Below are positions 57,118 through 64,000 of a DNA stretch of 64,000 nt, piece after piece. The first letter of the stretch is position 1, and the number at the start of each line of letters is the position of its first letter. The stretch lies in the NCBI RefSeq assembly GCF_904066215.1, contig NZ_LR880474.1, positions 1,488,001 to 1,552,000 on the forward strand, read 5' to 3'. The position numbers and the translations under genes were made by a program. Below the pieces are notes generated by a model, which saw only the letters and a program-made list of their open reading frames with translations, did not search any database and was not told the DNA's origin. The DNA is from Microbacterium sp. Nx66 (GTDB lineage: Bacteria > Actinomycetota > Actinomycetes > Actinomycetales > Microbacteriaceae).

Positions 57118-58698
57118 GTGACCGCACGCCCGGAAGCCCACGAGATCTGGATGGGTCCGCTGCCGCCGCTCGCCGAGGGCGGGCTCGCGCGGCCCCGGAT
57201 CGGCATCGGCGGCATCTCCATCGAGTCGAGCACCTTCTCCCCGCATATCTCCGGGGACGAGGCCTTCACGATCCGCACCGGCGATGCACTGCGGGCGTAC
57301 TACCCGTTCCTCGACGCCGGACGCGAGCTCGCCGAGGCCGCGGAGTGGGTCCCGCTCACGCACGGCCGTTCGCTGCCCGGCGGTGCCGTGGACCCGGACA
57401 CCTACCGCCGGATGAAGGACGCGATCGTCGAGGGGATCCGCACGCAGGGGCCGTTCGACGGATTCTTCTTCGACATCCACGGCGCGATGAGCGTCGTCGG
57501 GATGGACGATGCCGAGGGCGACCTCGCTCTCGCGGTGCGGGACGCCCTGGGCCCGGACACCCTCGTCTCCACATCGATGGACCTGCACGGCAACGTCTCG
57601 GAGACTCTGCGCGACGCGGTGGATCTGCTCACCTGCTACCGGATGGCGCCGCATGAGGACTGGCTGAACACGAAGGAGCGGGCGGTGTGGAACCTGCTCG
57701 ACCGTCTCCGTGGACCGCACGGCGGCGACGTGCAGGCGCGGCGGCCCTTCACCGCCTGGGTGCCCGTACCCGTGCTGCTGCCGGGGGAGAAGACCAGCAC
57801 GCGGTTGGAACCCGCGCGGAGCATCTATGCCGAGCTCCCCGAGATCGAGGCGCTGCCGGGCGTCGTGGACGCGTCGGTGTGGATCGGCTACGCATGGGCC
57901 GACGAGCCGCGCTGCCAGGCGTACGTCGTGGTCACCGGGGACGACAGGGAGGTCATCGCCCGTGAGGCGGAGCGCGTGGCCCGGATGTTCTGGGAGGCAC
58001 GGGAGGACTTCGTCTTCGTCGCGAAGACGGGAAGCCTCGACGACGCGCTGGAGGAGGCGCTGGCCCTCGGTGCCCCGCGTCCGTACGTGATCTCCGACTC
58101 CGGGGACAACCCGACGGCCGGGGGAGCGGGCGATGTGACCTGGTCCCTCGCCCACCTGCTGCAGCGACCCGAGCTCACCGACGGCACGCACACGACGCTG
58201 GTCGCCTCGATCTTCGATCCGCGGGCCGTCGCCGAAGCCGTGGAGGCGGGCGTCGGTGCGACGGTCACGCTGTCAGCCGGAGCCGCGGTCGATTCCGGGC
58301 CCCACGGACCGGTCGAGATCACCGGAACGGTGTTCTCCGTCACCGACGGCGACCCGGACGCCGGCACCCAGGTGGTGCTCGCGGTCGGCGGGCTGCACGC
58401 CATCGTGACCGAGCGCCGCAAGCCCTTCCACCACCTCTCCGACTTCCGGATGCTGGGGCTCGAGCCGACGACGGCCGACATCGTGGTCGTGAAGATCGGC
58501 TACCTGGAGCCGGAGCTGTACGAGCTGGCAGCGGGATGGACGCTGGCGCTCACCCCGGGCGGGGTGGACCAGGACCTGCTCCGCCTCGGACACCATCGCC
58601 TGCGCCCCGGGGTGTTCCCGTTCGACACGACAGGCGACCCCGATCTGACCGCGGTGGTCGTGCGCCGCGGGGCCGACGAGGAGGACACGGCATCATGA
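57118..58698 (+). CDS. M81 family metallopeptidase-like protein (MlrC/DUF1485 type)
   Basis: A 526-residue protein of the MlrC (microcystinase C) family. Visible: GIGGISIESSTFSPHISGDEAF (N-terminal motif with conserved Glu-Ser-Ser-Thr-Phe), FFFDIHGAMSVVGMDDAEGDL (near residue 119, metal-binding Asp/His), STSMDLHGNVSETL (near 156), and ISDSGDNPTAGGAGDVTW. The family includes a zinc-dependent peptidase of linearised microcystin, while most members have no known substrate and are found beside transporters. No signal peptide, so cytoplasmic. GTG 57118 follows AGAGGAG. Stop overlaps the GH29 start by four bases. Its presence in a sugar operon is unexplained. Confidence 0.85.
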   Translation: MTARPEAHEIWMGPLPPLAEGGLARPRIGIGGISIESSTFSPHISGDEAFTIRTGDALRAYYPFLDAGRELAEAAEWVPLTHGRSLPGGAVDPDTYRRMKDAIVEGIRTQGPFDGFFFDIHGAMSVVGMDDAEGDLALAVRDALGPDTLVSTSMDLHGNVSETLRDAVDLLTCYRMAPHEDWLNTKERAVWNLLDRLRGPHGGDVQARRPFTAWVPVPVLLPGEKTSTRLEPARSIYAELPEIEALPGVVDASVWIGYAWADEPRCQAYVVVTGDDREVIAREAERVARMFWEAREDFVFVAKTGSLDDALEEALALGAPRPYVISDSGDNPTAGGAGDVTWSLAHLLQRPELTDGTHTTLVASIFDPRAVAEAVEAGVGATVTLSAGAAVDSGPHGPVEITGTVFSVTDGDPDAGTQVVLAVGGLHAIVTERRKPFHHLSDFRMLGLEPTTADIVVVKIGYLEPELYELAAGWTLALTPGGVDQDLLRLGHHRLRPGVFPFDTTGDPDLTAVVVRRGADEEDTAS

Positions 58699-60044
58699 TG
58701 AACTTCGAGAAGCGCACCGGCCCCGACTTCGGTGCGGCGTCCCCGGTCTACCCCGCGAACGGCGTGCCGGACTGGTACCGCGACGCCAAGCTCGGCTTCT
58801 TCGTGCACTGGGGGCTGTACTCCGTGCCGGCGTGGGCCGTGCAGCACGGGGAGGGCGTGAACATCCCCACCGAGGATGCCTATGCGTGGCACCAGTACGC
58901 GGAGTGGTACGGCAACACGGTGCGCATCCCGGGCAGCCCGACGTGGGAGCGCCACCAGCGCACCTACGGTCCTGGGACCTCGTACGAGGACCTCGCCGAC
59001 CAGTGGGACGCCGACGCCTTCGATGCCGAGGCCTTCGTCGGTGAACTCGTCGCGGCCGGAGCGCGCTATGTCGTGCCCACGACCAAGCACCACGAGGGGT
59101 TCTGTCTGTGGGACACCGCCACGACCGGATTCAACGCCGTCGCGCGCGGCCCTCGCCGTGACCTCATCTCCGAGTTCCACGACGCCACGCGGCGGGCGGG
59201 AGCCAAGTTCGGCGTGTACTACTCCGGAGCGCTCGACTGGCACGTCAGCGACTTCCCGCCGATCGAGTCGGACACCGACCTGTTCCGGTTCCGTCGCAAC
59301 GACGCCCACTTCTCCCGCTACGCCGCCGCGCAGCTCGAGGAGCTCGTGGAGCGGTTCGCGCCCGACGTGCTCTGGAACGACATCGAGTGGCCGGACGGCG
59401 GCAAGGGCACGGAGGAGTACGCCGTGGCCGCACTCCTGCAGCGGTACTTCGACGCCGTCCCGGACGGTGTGGTCAACGACCGCTGGGGTGTGCCGTACCA
59501 CGGGTTCCTCACCCGCGAATACACGGACATCCCGGACATCATCCCCGAGCCGTGGGAGTCGACCCGCGGGCTCGGCTACTCGTTCGGGTTCAACCAGGCG
59601 GAGGACGAGCGCCACTCGCTGTCCGGGGCGGCCCTGATCCGGCTCCTCGTCGACGTCGTCGCGAAGAACGGCAACCTGCTCATCAACGTCGGCCCCGCGG
59701 CGGACGGATCCATTCCGGCGCTGCAGCGGAAGGCGATGCAGGAGCTCGGCAGCTGGCTGGCCGTGAACGGTGCGGCGATCTACGGCACGCGGCCCTGGAC
59801 GCGGATGGGGGAGCGCACGGGGGCTCCTCGCCGCTACACCACGTCCACCGACGCGGTGCACGTGCATGCGCTCGACCCGGCGGACGGCGAGTTCGAGCTG
59901 CCGTCCGAGCTCACGGCCGCTGCGCTGTCGTGGGCCGACGGGACCCCGGCGGAGGTGTCCGCAGACGGCGGTTCGACCCGCATCGTGATCCCGGCCGGTC
60001 TCCGCGAGGCTCCGGTCGCCGTGCTCACCGCGCACGGCGCCTGA
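58695..60044 (+). CDS. alpha-L-fucosidase, GH29 (copy 2)
   Basis: A 449-residue hydrolase: WYRDAKLGFFVHWGLYSVPAWA, EDAYAWHQYAEWYGNTVR, VVPTTKHHEGFCLWDTATTGFNAV, GVYYSGALDWHVSDFPP and nucleophile motif PDVLWNDIEWPDGG (Asp near residue 225), matching classical GH29 (family A-like) enzymes; copy 1 has a different nucleophile motif. NGNLLINVGPAADGSI ends the barrel. No signal peptide. ATG 58695 overlaps the M81 stop (ATGA); a second ATG lies one codon later. Last gene of the operon, before a strong terminator. Confidence 0.93.
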   Translation: MMNFEKRTGPDFGAASPVYPANGVPDWYRDAKLGFFVHWGLYSVPAWAVQHGEGVNIPTEDAYAWHQYAEWYGNTVRIPGSPTWERHQRTYGPGTSYEDLADQWDADAFDAEAFVGELVAAGARYVVPTTKHHEGFCLWDTATTGFNAVARGPRRDLISEFHDATRRAGAKFGVYYSGALDWHVSDFPPIESDTDLFRFRRNDAHFSRYAAAQLEELVERFAPDVLWNDIEWPDGGKGTEEYAVAALLQRYFDAVPDGVVNDRWGVPYHGFLTREYTDIPDIIPEPWESTRGLGYSFGFNQAEDERHSLSGAALIRLLVDVVAKNGNLLINVGPAADGSIPALQRKAMQELGSWLAVNGAAIYGTRPWTRMGERTGAPRRYTTSTDAVHVHALDPADGEFELPSELTAAALSWADGTPAEVSADGGSTRIVIPAGLREAPVAVLTAHGA

Positions 60045-60057
60045 CACAGGCTCCGCA

Positions 60058-60091
60058 GAAGGGCCCCCGTCGGATCCGACGGGGGCCCTTC
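60058..60091. terminator. bidirectional terminator of the fucosidase operon
   Basis: A perfect 34-bp palindrome (two 17-base arms), starting 13 nt after the GH29 stop. The converging dehydrogenase gene ends 10 nt beyond, so it can stop both transcripts. Confidence 0.85.
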
Positions 60092-60100
60092 GTCGCTGAG

Positions 60101-62935
60101 CTAGGGGCGCGTGCGCTCCTCGAGAACCTCGATCACGTGGCGGTACGGGCGGCCGGTGGCGCGGGTCATGCCGATCTCGCACGTGCGGTTGGCCGACACG
60201 AAGGCGTCGAAGCCGCCGCGGGCCGTATCGGCCGCGGAGACTTCGGCCGATTCCTGGGCTGTCGCGCTCGCGGTGAGCTCGGGGTGCAGCATGCCGCGGT
60301 CACCGGCGAACGCGCAGCAGCCCCAGCCGTCGGGCACGAAGACCTCGTCAGCGACGGCGGCGGCGATCGCTGTCAGCGCCCCGGTCGCGCCGAGCGCGGT
60401 CGTCGAACAGGTCGGGTGCACGGCGATCGAGGGGAGCTTCGCATCGACGGAGAGGCGCGGCAGCACCTCCCGCGCGACGAACGTGGTGGCGTCCTCGATG
60501 CGCAGACCGGCGTACTCCGGATGGGCGGCGACGGCCTGGGTGAGCATGACGTCGAGGCCCTCGGTGCAGGAGGCCGCGTCGCAGACGACCGGGAGCTCCC
60601 CGTGGCGGCTGGCGTCCCAGAGCGAGGCCAGCACCCGGTCGGACATGAGGCGATAGCCGTCGAGGTGCCCCTTGGACTTCCACGGTGTCCCGCAGCAGAG
60701 CCCGCCGTTCTCCTCCGGGACCACGACGGGGATCCCGGCGCGGTCGAGCAGGGCGCGCAGGGCGTCGCGGGAGCCGGGACCCTCGTCCTCCGGACCGAAC
60801 ATCGTGCCGATGCAGGCGCCGAAGAAGACGGCCTGGGCGTCGGGAGGCGAGACCGGTCGAGGCGGCGCGGTGCCGCCGCGGGGGAGACCCCCGTCGTAGA
60901 GGGGGACGGTATCGGCGCCGAGCACCGCCCGTCCGACCCGCGTCGCGCCGCGCACGAGCGGGACGGGGAGAGCATCGGCGACCGTGAGGGCGACGCCGCC
61001 GGCGCGAGTGACGGTGCTCCAGTGCTTCGCCGCCGTCCCCCAGGCCGCACCCTCCACCGCGTTCTCCTGCTCGGCCCGGAGGCGGCGGACGAGGTCGCCG
61101 GTGTTGATGTCCACCGGACACGCGACGCCGCACATGCCGTCGACCGCGCAGGTCTGCACGCCGTCGTAGTCGTAGTCCGCGCGCAGGTCCCGCAGCAGCG
61201 CCGTGTCGCCCTGCTCCTCGGCCCAGGCCATGTCCCGGCGCAGCACGATGCGCTGCCGCGGGGTGAGCGTGATGCTCTTGCTCGGGCAGGTCGGCTCGCA
61301 GTAGCCGCACTCCACGCAGCGGTCCACCTCGCGCTCCACCGTGGGCACGCGCTTGAGATCCCGGAGGTACGAGTCCGGGTCGTCGGACAGCACGACGCCG
61401 GGGTTGAGGATCCCGTCCGGATCGAACAGCCGCTTGATCTCCCACATCATGTCGGTGAGCTCGTCGCCGTACTGACGCCGCACGAACGGCGCCATGATGC
61501 GTCCGGTACCGTGCTCGGCCTTGAGGGATCCCTCCTGTGCGAGGACGAGCTCGACGAGGTCGTCCGTGAAGCGGCGGTACCGCGCCACGCTCTCGGGGTC
61601 GTCGAAGCGCTCGTTCAGCAGGAAGTGGACGTTGCCGTCCTTCGCGTGCCCGAAGATCACGGAGCCCTCGTAGCCGTGCTCCGCGAACAGCTCGATCAGT
61701 CGCTCGCAGGTGGCCAGCAGCCGGGGGACGGGGACGACGATGTCTTCGAGGAGCGCGGTCGTCCCGGACGGCCGCGCCCCGGCGACAGCGGTGTAGAGGC
61801 CCTTGCGGACGTGCCACAGTGCGGCGCGCTCGGCGGCATCGGTCGTCAGGCGTGGGGCGACGGCGAGGGGGAGGGCATCGAAGTGCGCCTGCGCTGATGC
61901 GCTCGCGACGGCGAGGGCGTCGTCATCCACGGCGTGCACCTCGACCAGGAGGGCGGCGTGGCCCTGGACGTCGATCTCGGAGATCGCGGCGGGGACGTCG
62001 CTCAGGCCCTGGGCGACGCGCAGTGAGGCGGCGTCCAGGAGCTCGATCGTCGCGAGTCCGAGCTCCGTGAGAGCGGGGAGCGCGGTCATCGCCGCCGACA
62101 GCGTCTCGAAGACGAGCAGACCGGTGGCGATCGCGGGGCGCACCTCGATGGTGCGGAAACGGGCCTCCGCGACGAAGCCGAGGGTCCCTTCCGATCCGAT
62201 GAGGAGGTGCTCCAGGATCCGCACCGGGTCGTCGAAGTCGAGCAGGGCGTTCAGGCCGTAGCCCATCGTGTTCTTCATCGAGAACTGCTGCCGCAGGAAG
62301 GCGACGTTCCCGGGCGAGGCGAGCAGACGCTCCCGGAGCGACGACAGTCCGGCGAACAGGGCGGGTTCCGCGGCGCGGAGCACGTCCGCGGCGTCCGCGC
62401 GTCCGGTGTCCAGGACGGTGCCGCTGGGCAGTACGACGACCATCGACGTGATCGTCTGGTACGAGTTCTCCGTGATGCCGCAGGCCATGCCGCTGGAGTT
62501 GTTCGCGACGACGCCGCCGATCGTGCAGGCGATCTCGCTGGCCGGATCCGGCCCGAGCTTGCGGCGATACCGGGCCAGCCGCGTGTTCACCTGCCGGACG
62601 GTGGCCCCGGGGCCGACCCTGACCGCGGCGCCGTCGTCCTCGATGTGGATGTCGCGGAAGTGGCTGCGCGTGTCGACGAGGATATCGCCGCTGATGCCCT
62701 GTCCGGAGAGGCTGGTGCCGCCGGAGCGGAACGTGAGCGTGCGTCCGGCCGCCCGGACCGCCGAGAACGCGCGGGCGACGCCCTCGGCGTCCGCGGGGGA
62801 CAGCACCGCGTCCGGGACGAGCAGGTAATGCGAGGCGTCGTGGGCGCGGGCGAAGCGGTCGATGGATCGGGCGTGGACCTGCGTCTCGGGCCCCAGCAGT
62901 GCGGGATCGAGGGGGTGGTCGAGGGTGGTGGGCAC
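60101..62935 (-). CDS. FAD/Fe-S D-2-hydroxyacid dehydrogenase (D-lactate or D-2-hydroxyglutarate type)
   Basis: A 944-residue fusion of three parts. Residues 1-480 are a GlcD/Dld-like FAD domain (TFRSGGTSLSGQGISGDILVDT, GGVVANNSSGMACG, IGSEGTLGFVAEA, and the VIFGHAKDGNVHF motif). About 530-600 hold two iron-sulfur motifs, CVECGYCEPTCP and CAVDGMCGVACP, where the second has Asp in place of one Cys, as in related enzymes. The C-terminal part has CCG domains (GGLCCGTPW and GWGCCAFAGDRG). This is the layout of D-lactate dehydrogenases and YdiJ. GTG 62935 with AGAGGAG upstream is preferred; a TTG at 62971 inside the operator is unlikely. Confidence 0.9.
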   Translation of the reverse strand: MPTTLDHPLDPALLGPETQVHARSIDRFARAHDASHYLLVPDAVLSPADAEGVARAFSAVRAAGRTLTFRSGGTSLSGQGISGDILVDTRSHFRDIHIEDDGAAVRVGPGATVRQVNTRLARYRRKLGPDPASEIACTIGGVVANNSSGMACGITENSYQTITSMVVVLPSGTVLDTGRADAADVLRAAEPALFAGLSSLRERLLASPGNVAFLRQQFSMKNTMGYGLNALLDFDDPVRILEHLLIGSEGTLGFVAEARFRTIEVRPAIATGLLVFETLSAAMTALPALTELGLATIELLDAASLRVAQGLSDVPAAISEIDVQGHAALLVEVHAVDDDALAVASASAQAHFDALPLAVAPRLTTDAAERAALWHVRKGLYTAVAGARPSGTTALLEDIVVPVPRLLATCERLIELFAEHGYEGSVIFGHAKDGNVHFLLNERFDDPESVARYRRFTDDLVELVLAQEGSLKAEHGTGRIMAPFVRRQYGDELTDMMWEIKRLFDPDGILNPGVVLSDDPDSYLRDLKRVPTVEREVDRCVECGYCEPTCPSKSITLTPRQRIVLRRDMAWAEEQGDTALLRDLRADYDYDGVQTCAVDGMCGVACPVDINTGDLVRRLRAEQENAVEGAAWGTAAKHWSTVTRAGGVALTVADALPVPLVRGATRVGRAVLGADTVPLYDGGLPRGGTAPPRPVSPPDAQAVFFGACIGTMFGPEDEGPGSRDALRALLDRAGIPVVVPEENGGLCCGTPWKSKGHLDGYRLMSDRVLASLWDASRHGELPVVCDAASCTEGLDVMLTQAVAAHPEYAGLRIEDATTFVAREVLPRLSVDAKLPSIAVHPTCSTTALGATGALTAIAAAVADEVFVPDGWGCCAFAGDRGMLHPELTASATAQESAEVSAADTARGGFDAFVSANRTCEIGMTRATGRPYRHVIEVLEERTRP

Positions 62936-62960
62936 GGTGCTCCTCTGCTCCGCTCGAAGA

Positions 62961-62971
62961 TTGTCAGACAA
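62961..62971. promoter_or_regulatory. GntR-type operator between dehydrogenase and regulator genes
   Basis: TTGTC-A-GACAA, a perfect 11-base palindrome of the T-x-GT-x3-AC-x-A class bound by FadR/FCD-type GntR proteins. It lies 26 nt before the dehydrogenase start and 26 nt before the gntR -10. Confidence 0.7.
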
Positions 62972-62996
62972 GTGTACTGAACGACGGACGCCTCAC

Positions 62997-63002
62997 TAGA
63001 CT
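62997..63002 (+). promoter_or_regulatory. -10 element of the gntR gene
   Basis: TAGACT, spacer GTTCCGC, then ATG 63010; no Shine-Dalgarno. Confidence 0.6.
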
Positions 63003-63009
63003 GTTCCGC

Positions 63010-63672
63010 ATGACCTCGATCGCGGAGCGCCCCCTCGGCGTGGTCGGCGTGGTCGACGCCGTGACCGGACAGCTGCGCAGCCGGATCCTCTCCGGCGAGA
63101 TCCGCTCGGGGGAGCCTCTGACCGAGGCGGCCGTCTCCCAGACCTACGGCGTCGCCCGTCCCAGCGCCAAAGCGGCCATCGAGCAGCTCGTGGCCAGCGG
63201 GCTGCTCGTGCGGACGGCGCATCGCACGGCGCGCGTGGTCGGCATCGAGGCGGAGACCGTCCGCGACGTCTACCGCACGCGGATCCGGCTGGAGAGCGCG
63301 GCACTACGCGAGCTGGCGGAGAGCGCCGCCGTGCCGGCGGCCGCCGTGGCGGCGAACGCCGAGCTGCAGGCGATGGCACCTGGCCCCGATCCCGCGACGG
63401 TCGATCCCGACCTCCGTTTCCACATGGCGCTCATCGACGCCCTGGGCAGCGAGCGGACCAGCCGCATGTACCGGAGCGTGCTGGACGAGGTGCGGCTGTG
63501 CATGGCGCAGGTGCAGGGTCGGCGTCTCCTGGATGCCGACCTCATCGCCGCCCAGCACGCCGAGATGCTCGAGGCCGTCGCCGCCGGCGACGCGGAGCGC
63601 GCGGCCGCGGTGCTGCATGCCCACCTCGCCTCGGCGGAGGACCGTCTCGTCGAGGCCCTGAGCGCCTCCTGA
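63010..63672 (+). CDS. GntR family transcriptional regulator with FCD domain
   Basis: A 220-residue FadR-subfamily regulator. The winged HTH is residues 15-75 (VTGQLRSRILSGEIRSGEPLTEAAVSQTYGVARPSAKAAIEQLVASGLLV), and the helical FCD domain follows with metal-ligand residues in DPDLRFHMALIDALG (Asp/His near 137) and AAQHAEMLEAVAAGD (His near 181), a pattern of ligand domains for small carboxylic acids. Divergent to the 2-hydroxyacid dehydrogenase, which it probably controls in response to its substrate. Confidence 0.92.
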   Translation: MTSIAERPLGVVGVVDAVTGQLRSRILSGEIRSGEPLTEAAVSQTYGVARPSAKAAIEQLVASGLLVRTAHRTARVVGIEAETVRDVYRTRIRLESAALRELAESAAVPAAAVAANAELQAMAPGPDPATVDPDLRFHMALIDALGSERTSRMYRSVLDEVRLCMAQVQGRRLLDADLIAAQHAEMLEAVAAGDAERAAAVLHAHLASAEDRLVEALSAS

Positions 63673-63674
63673 CG

Positions 63675-64000
63675 TCAGCCTTCGTCGGCCGGGGCGTCCT
63701 CGATCTGGGTCGGGGCATCCGTCGGGTCGGCCCAGACAGGAGCGGGGAGAGGCGTGTCGACCTGGCCGGCCTGGATCGCGCGGAGGGCCTCGGTGATCTC
63801 GTCGGCGTTCTCGGGTACCGCCAGGCCGCAGGTGCGCAGCTCGGACGCGAACTGCAGGGTGAGCCGGATCTTCCCCGCCTCGATGGCCTCGGAGGTGGTG
63901 CCGGTGCGGATCTCGCTGCCGGTCTGGATCGCGGGCACCTCGTCGCAGACGTGATAGACCTTGCCGCCGTCGACCCACACGACCTCATCGGCCCCGAGGA
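63675..64000 (-). CDS. hypothetical protein, N-terminus outside the window
   Basis: The reverse frame is open from the right edge through 63675 (about 108 codons). It reads VVWVDGGKVYHVCDEVPAIQTGSEIRTGTTSEAIEAGKIRLTLQFASELRTCGLAVPENADEITEAL and ends in an acidic Pro-rich tail PTQIEDAPADEG. Two cysteines are visible (YHVCDEV and LRTCGL). Not recognised. Its stop is 2 bp from the gntR stop, convergent. The upstream part is needed to assign it. Confidence 0.65.
   Translation of the reverse strand, partial: LGADEVVWVDGGKVYHVCDEVPAIQTGSEIRTGTTSEAIEAGKIRLTLQFASELRTCGLAVPENADEITEALRAIQAGQVDTPLPAPVWADPTDAPTQIEDAPADEG

Overview
The window reads as a chromosomal segment of a high-GC Gram-positive actinobacterium, most likely Microbacterium (Microbacteriaceae). 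The evidence is the uniformly G/C-ending codon use, the actinobacterial gene order pgsA-cinA-clgR-DUF3046-recA-recX-miaB-miaA-dapF-hflX, a tmRNA tag ending in ALAA, and two copies of a small protein family I know only from Microbacteriaceae. I see no insertion sequence, prophage, CRISPR array or integrated island.

Layout. 0-4 kb: a DedA-type membrane protein cut by the window edge, a glycosyltransferase fused to an SGNH hydrolase, and a UDP-sugar dehydrogenase (cell-surface glycan genes). 4-29.7 kb: housekeeping core with a structured leader and pnp, an aldo/keto reductase, dapB, a thioredoxin/DUF4395/OsmC redox set, thyA-folA, dapA, RNase J, ftsK, pgsA-cinA, clgR, recA-recX behind a LexA box, miaB-miaA, dapF, an RsmC-like methyltransferase, hflX and a SIMPL protein. 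29.8-34.4 kb: ssrA (tmRNA), tRNA-Lys(CUU), hisN-like phosphatase and several short, poorly characterised proteins. 34.4-41 kb: SRAP DNA-protein crosslink protein, YbaK-like deacylase, MarR plus MFS exporter, and an IclR regulator divergent from a CoA-transferase/thiolase operon for acetoacetate-type catabolism. 41-50.3 kb: MFS permease, otsA-otsB (trehalose), ilvD and ilvBNC (branched-chain amino acids).

50.3-60.1 kb is the most distinctive part: an intracellular GH29 alpha-L-fucosidase, a ROK repressor, and an operon of sugar ABC transporter (binding protein plus two permeases), ROK sugar kinase, M81/MlrC-family metalloprotein and a second GH29 fucosidase, closed by a strong terminator. Near-identical palindromes (core ACATCSGATGT) stand before both GH29-1 and the binding-protein gene, so one regulator, probably the ROK protein between them, may control both units. 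The M81 protein has no obvious job in a fucoside operon. 60.1-64 kb: a large FAD/Fe-S D-2-hydroxyacid dehydrogenase divergent from a GntR/FCD regulator with a perfect palindromic operator between them, and a partial unknown gene at the edge.

A feature running through the whole window is the number of genes with a TANNNT hexamer exactly 6 or 7 nt before the start codon and usually no Shine-Dalgarno sequence. This is the signature of leaderless transcripts. It settles several start codons and in two cases the upstream gene's stop codon TAG is itself part of the hexamer.
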